From JAKOQB01 sp036824465 (GTDB lineage Bacteria; Pseudomonadota; Gammaproteobacteria; Burkholderiales; Burkholderiaceae_F), in assembly GCA_036824465.1 (NCBI GenBank), contig DAITAC010000037.1, positions 1 through 36,022 on the forward strand: a stretch of DNA of 36,022 bases. Reading direction: 5' to 3'. The notes under the pieces were generated by a model, which saw only the letters and a program-made list of their open reading frames with translations, did not search any database and had not been told where the DNA came from. Every line of letters begins with the position of its first letter. The stretch's first letter is position 1. Made by a program: the position numbers and the translations under genes. Positions 33,904-36,022 of the stretch are shown here, piece by piece.

Positions 33904-33920
33904 AGTAAGCTCGCCTTACT
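33904..33920. repeat. Short dyad AGTAAG-N5-CTTACT
   Basis: Perfect 6-bp arms in the 251-bp gap between the ABC operon and the DUF885 gene, immediately before the GTCGCC dyad. It may be an operator for either divergent unit. Confidence 0.35.
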
Positions 33921-33925
33921 CAGGA

Positions 33926-33943
33926 GTCGCCCATTTAGGCGAC
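33926..33943. repeat. Perfect dyad GTCGCC-N6-GGCGAC, second copy
   Basis: GTCGCC (33926-33931) and GGCGAC (33938-33943) have six bases between, identical in arms and spacing to 24760-24777. On the minus strand it is preceded by TTTT. Both copies lie upstream of units with FNR-like promoters, suggesting a second shared regulator. Confidence 0.45.
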
Positions 33944-34060
33944 AAAACCAAGCCCAAGTCACTCGTGAAGCGGGAAGGCGCTGACGCGCAGGTTCACGAC
34001 TTCTGAGTAACTGCCTCGGGTCGAGGCGCGATACGGGGTGACACCGGGGGAGCCCGAACA

Positions 34061-35863
34061 ATGAATGTTCGCTTGCGAAGGCTCGGCGGCCTTCTGACTG
34101 CGGTCTGGCTCTGCTTCGATCCGACCGCGGCGAGTTCCGCAGAGGCGCCGACTGACTCCTCCGAAACGCGCCGCGCGCACGCGCTGTTCGAGTCTCACTG
34201 GGAAGAAACTGCCCGCCTGTACCCGGAGTGGGCGACCTTTCGCGGTGACCATCGGTTTGGCGATCGCCTGACCGATGCCTCGCCCGGAGGTCTTGCCGAG
34301 CGGGACGCGTACTGGCGTTCCCTGCAGCAGCGGGTGAAGTCGCTCGACGTCGGTCAACTGTCGGCAATCGACCGCGTGTCAGTCGAACTTCTGCTGTATC
34401 AGACCGAGGAAAACCTGTTGTTCCAGCAGTTCGACGGCTTCCGCACGATGACGGTGTCGGCTGCGTCGTTCGCGTTTCAGAGTCAGCTTGCCGGAATACT
34501 GCGCGCAAACCCGGTTTCGACCGCGGTCCAGGTCGAACAGATGCTGGCGCGCATGGCTGCGTATCCGCACCGCGTCGAGCAGGAGATCGCGCGGCTGCGG
34601 CAAGGCATGGCGGCCGGCTGGGTGCCACCGCGCGCAGCGCTTGAACGCGTGCTGACGCAACTCGATGCGCAGTTGGCGAATCCGCCCGAGCACAGCGCGT
34701 TCTTCGAGCCGTTCAAGCACCTGGGCAGCGGAATCGACGCGGCCGAGCAGGAGCGGCTGCGAGCCCGCGGCGCGCGCGCGATCTCCGACCACGTGCTTCC
34801 AGCACAAAGGAAGCTGCGCGCATTTGTCGCCGGCGACTACCTCGCCGCGGCGCCGGCCGACGGCGCGTTGTCGAGCTATCCGAGCGGCGACCGGGTCTAC
34901 GCGGCACTCGTTCGCACTCACACGACGACAGCGCTGACGCCGCCGCAGATCCATGCGATCGGCCTGAAGGAAGTGGCACGGCTGCGCAGCGAAATGGAAG
35001 CGCTGATGCGCAGCACCGGTTTCACGGGCGACTTCGTGGCTTTCATCAAATACCTGAACACGGACCCGAAATTCTTCCACGACAGCGCAGACGCGCTGCT
35101 GGCCGGCTATCGCGACATCGCCAAACGGATCGATCCCGAGTTGCCGCGCCTGTTTGCCGAACTGCCGCGCGCCACCTACGGCATTCGCGCGCTGCCCGCG
35201 TTCATGGGACCGGGCGCCGCGGAAACCTACGATGGACCGTCGCTCGACGGCACGCGCCCCGGCTGGTTCAATGCGAATGCCGTGGGCTACAAGATCCGCC
35301 CGAAGTGGAGCATGGCGACGCTGGTTGCGCACGAAGCGGTGCCTGGTCATCATCTGCAAGGCGCCCGCGCGGCGGAGATGAAAGGCCTGCCGGCATTCCG
35401 TCGCGATGCCTTCTTCACCGCCTACGGCGAGGGCTGGGCACTGTATGCAGAAACGCTCGGCACCGAGCTCGGTCTGTACAGCGATCCCTACAGCCGCTTC
35501 GGCTTTCTGCAGGCGCAGTTGCTGCGCGCCGCGCGGCTGGTGGTCGACACCGGCATCCACGCGCTCGGCTGGACGCGGCAGCAGGCGATTGATTACATGA
35601 TCGAGCGGACCGGACTCGACCCCGAGCAGATGAAGTCAGAAGTGGACCGCTATATCTCGTGGCCGGCGCAGGCGCTCGCCTACATGGTCGGGCAGATGAA
35701 GATCATCGAACTGCGCGATCGCGCCAGGGCCGCGCTGGGTGATCGCTTTGACATTCGCCGCTTTCACATGGTCGTGCTCGACTCGGGCCCAGTGCCGCTT
35801 GATGTGCTGGAGCGGCTGGTCGATGAGTGGATCGCGGCGCAGAAGGCGGGCGCGCCGCACTGA
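34061..35863 (+). CDS. DUF885 family protein (putative metallopeptidase), exported
   Basis: This 600-aa protein belongs to the DUF885 group related to M2/M3-like metallopeptidases. A signal peptide is likely (RRLGGLLTAVWLCFDPTAAS, cleavage near SSA-EAP). The metal site is visible as LVAHEAVPGHHLQG, with a downstream YGEGWALYAETLG supplying a further ligand. The preceding FMGPGAAETYDGPSLDGTRPG and the C-terminal SWPAQALAYMVGQMKIIELR are typical of the group. GGGGGAG lies upstream of the ATG. It is convergent with serA, seven bases apart. The substrate is unknown, probably peptides in the periplasm. Confidence 0.88.
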   Translation: MNVRLRRLGGLLTAVWLCFDPTAASSAEAPTDSSETRRAHALFESHWEETARLYPEWATFRGDHRFGDRLTDASPGGLAERDAYWRSLQQRVKSLDVGQLSAIDRVSVELLLYQTEENLLFQQFDGFRTMTVSAASFAFQSQLAGILRANPVSTAVQVEQMLARMAAYPHRVEQEIARLRQGMAAGWVPPRAALERVLTQLDAQLANPPEHSAFFEPFKHLGSGIDAAEQERLRARGARAISDHVLPAQRKLRAFVAGDYLAAAPADGALSSYPSGDRVYAALVRTHTTTALTPPQIHAIGLKEVARLRSEMEALMRSTGFTGDFVAFIKYLNTDPKFFHDSADALLAGYRDIAKRIDPELPRLFAELPRATYGIRALPAFMGPGAAETYDGPSLDGTRPGWFNANAVGYKIRPKWSMATLVAHEAVPGHHLQGARAAEMKGLPAFRRDAFFTAYGEGWALYAETLGTELGLYSDPYSRFGFLQAQLLRAARLVVDTGIHALGWTRQQAIDYMIERTGLDPEQMKSEVDRYISWPAQALAYMVGQMKIIELRDRARAALGDRFDIRRFHMVVLDSGPVPLDVLERLVDEWIAAQKAGAPH

Positions 35864-35882
35864 GCGCCGGTTACTCGGCGCG
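35851..35882. terminator. Possible hairpin between convergent DUF885 and serA genes
   Basis: CGCGCCG (35851-35857) and CGGCGCG (35876-35882) can pair around an 18-base loop spanning both stop codons. There is no T-tract on either strand, so termination would be Rho-dependent or weak. Confidence 0.25.
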
Positions 35883-36022
35883 CGCGGGAATCGACCTGAC
35901 CGACAGCACGCCGTAGATTGCGGCCAGCGCGTCGACAACCTTCTGCTCGACCGGGCTGTCGACATCGACCAGCGTGTAGGCCATCTCGCCGCGCGACTTG
36001 TTGACCATGTTGTGGATGTTCA
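35871..36022 (-). CDS. serA: D-3-phosphoglycerate dehydrogenase, C-terminal ACT domain (partial)
   Basis: Only the last 49 codons are in the window. The minus strand reads NIHNMVNKSRGEMAYTLVDV, then DSPVEQKVVDALAAIYGVLS and VRSIPARAE before TAA (35871-35873). This is the C-terminal part of the serine-binding ACT domain of E. coli-type SerA (the NKSRG..AYT motif), the first enzyme of serine synthesis. The gene continues past the right edge. Another ACT-bearing 2-hydroxyacid dehydrogenase is possible. Confidence 0.8.
   Translation of the reverse strand, partial: NIHNMVNKSRGEMAYTLVDVDSPVEQKVVDALAAIYGVLSVRSIPARAE

Overview
The window is GC-rich, densely coded chromosomal DNA. Gene content (ArgE, an AcsA-type acyl-CoA synthetase, a PDH-like cluster, CFA-family methyltransferase, solitary GroEL, YqjD/YqjE-like proteins) and Shine-Dalgarno usage suggest a betaproteobacterium, probably Burkholderiales. 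That assignment is an inference from content; there is no rRNA or tRNA here to confirm it.

Layout. (1) 1-3558: amino-acid and hydroxy-acid catabolism, with argE (cut by the left edge, minus strand), an FMN-dependent 2-hydroxy-acid dehydrogenase and an M20D amidohydrolase. (2) 3610-7269: three small secreted or membrane proteins on the minus strand, then a divergent 844-aa winged-helix/ATPase regulator. Two of these small genes, plus a 43-aa gene at 10609-10740, share an almost identical 56-bp promoter element. (3) 7320-10539: a compact operon encoding a SLOG-like Rossmann protein, a TIR-TM-TPR protein and a 111-aa protein. (4) 10859-18135: an operon with acyl-CoA synthetase, two flavodoxin-fold proteins, a nitroreductase, a 2-oxoacid dehydrogenase E1alpha/E1beta/E2 and an acyl carrier protein. 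(5) 18137-19924: a VOC protein, an MhpD-type hydratase and a membrane protein. (6) 20029-23341: a lipid-modifying operon with a CFA-family methyltransferase, a DHCR24-like FAD oxidoreductase and a hemerythrin. A LysR regulator and a divergent 64-aa gene follow. (7) 24957-28074: a solitary groEL and glgC. (8) 28098-33809: a YqjD/YqjE/YqjK-like envelope operon and an ABC exporter with an HlyD adaptor, led by a 40-aa ORF. (9) 34061-36022: a DUF885 peptidase-like protein and the 3' end of serA.

The strongest unifying signal is regulatory. Six transcription units (acyl-CoA synthetase/PDH-like, methyltransferase/FAD/hemerythrin, groEL, glgC, YqjD-like, ABC exporter) each have a 14-bp FNR/Anr-like dyad followed, after exactly 21 bp, by a -10-like hexamer. 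Three boxes are strong (9-10 of 10 half-site positions), two are 8 of 10, and the groEL one is divergent. This is the class II FNR layout. It suggests that much of 10.8-33.8 kb is a low-oxygen persistence locus combining acetyl/acyl-CoA metabolism, membrane-lipid methylation, an oxygen-binding protein, a chaperonin, glycogen synthesis and envelope functions. The content recalls the low-oxygen-activated locus known in Burkholderia, but the comparison is from memory and was not computed.

The second signal is the small regulon defined by the 56-bp element, next to a regulator that could plausibly control it. The SLOG/TIR operon is a third candidate system, possibly in defence or nucleotide signalling. 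Antisense open frames are abundant because of GC content and are not listed as genes.
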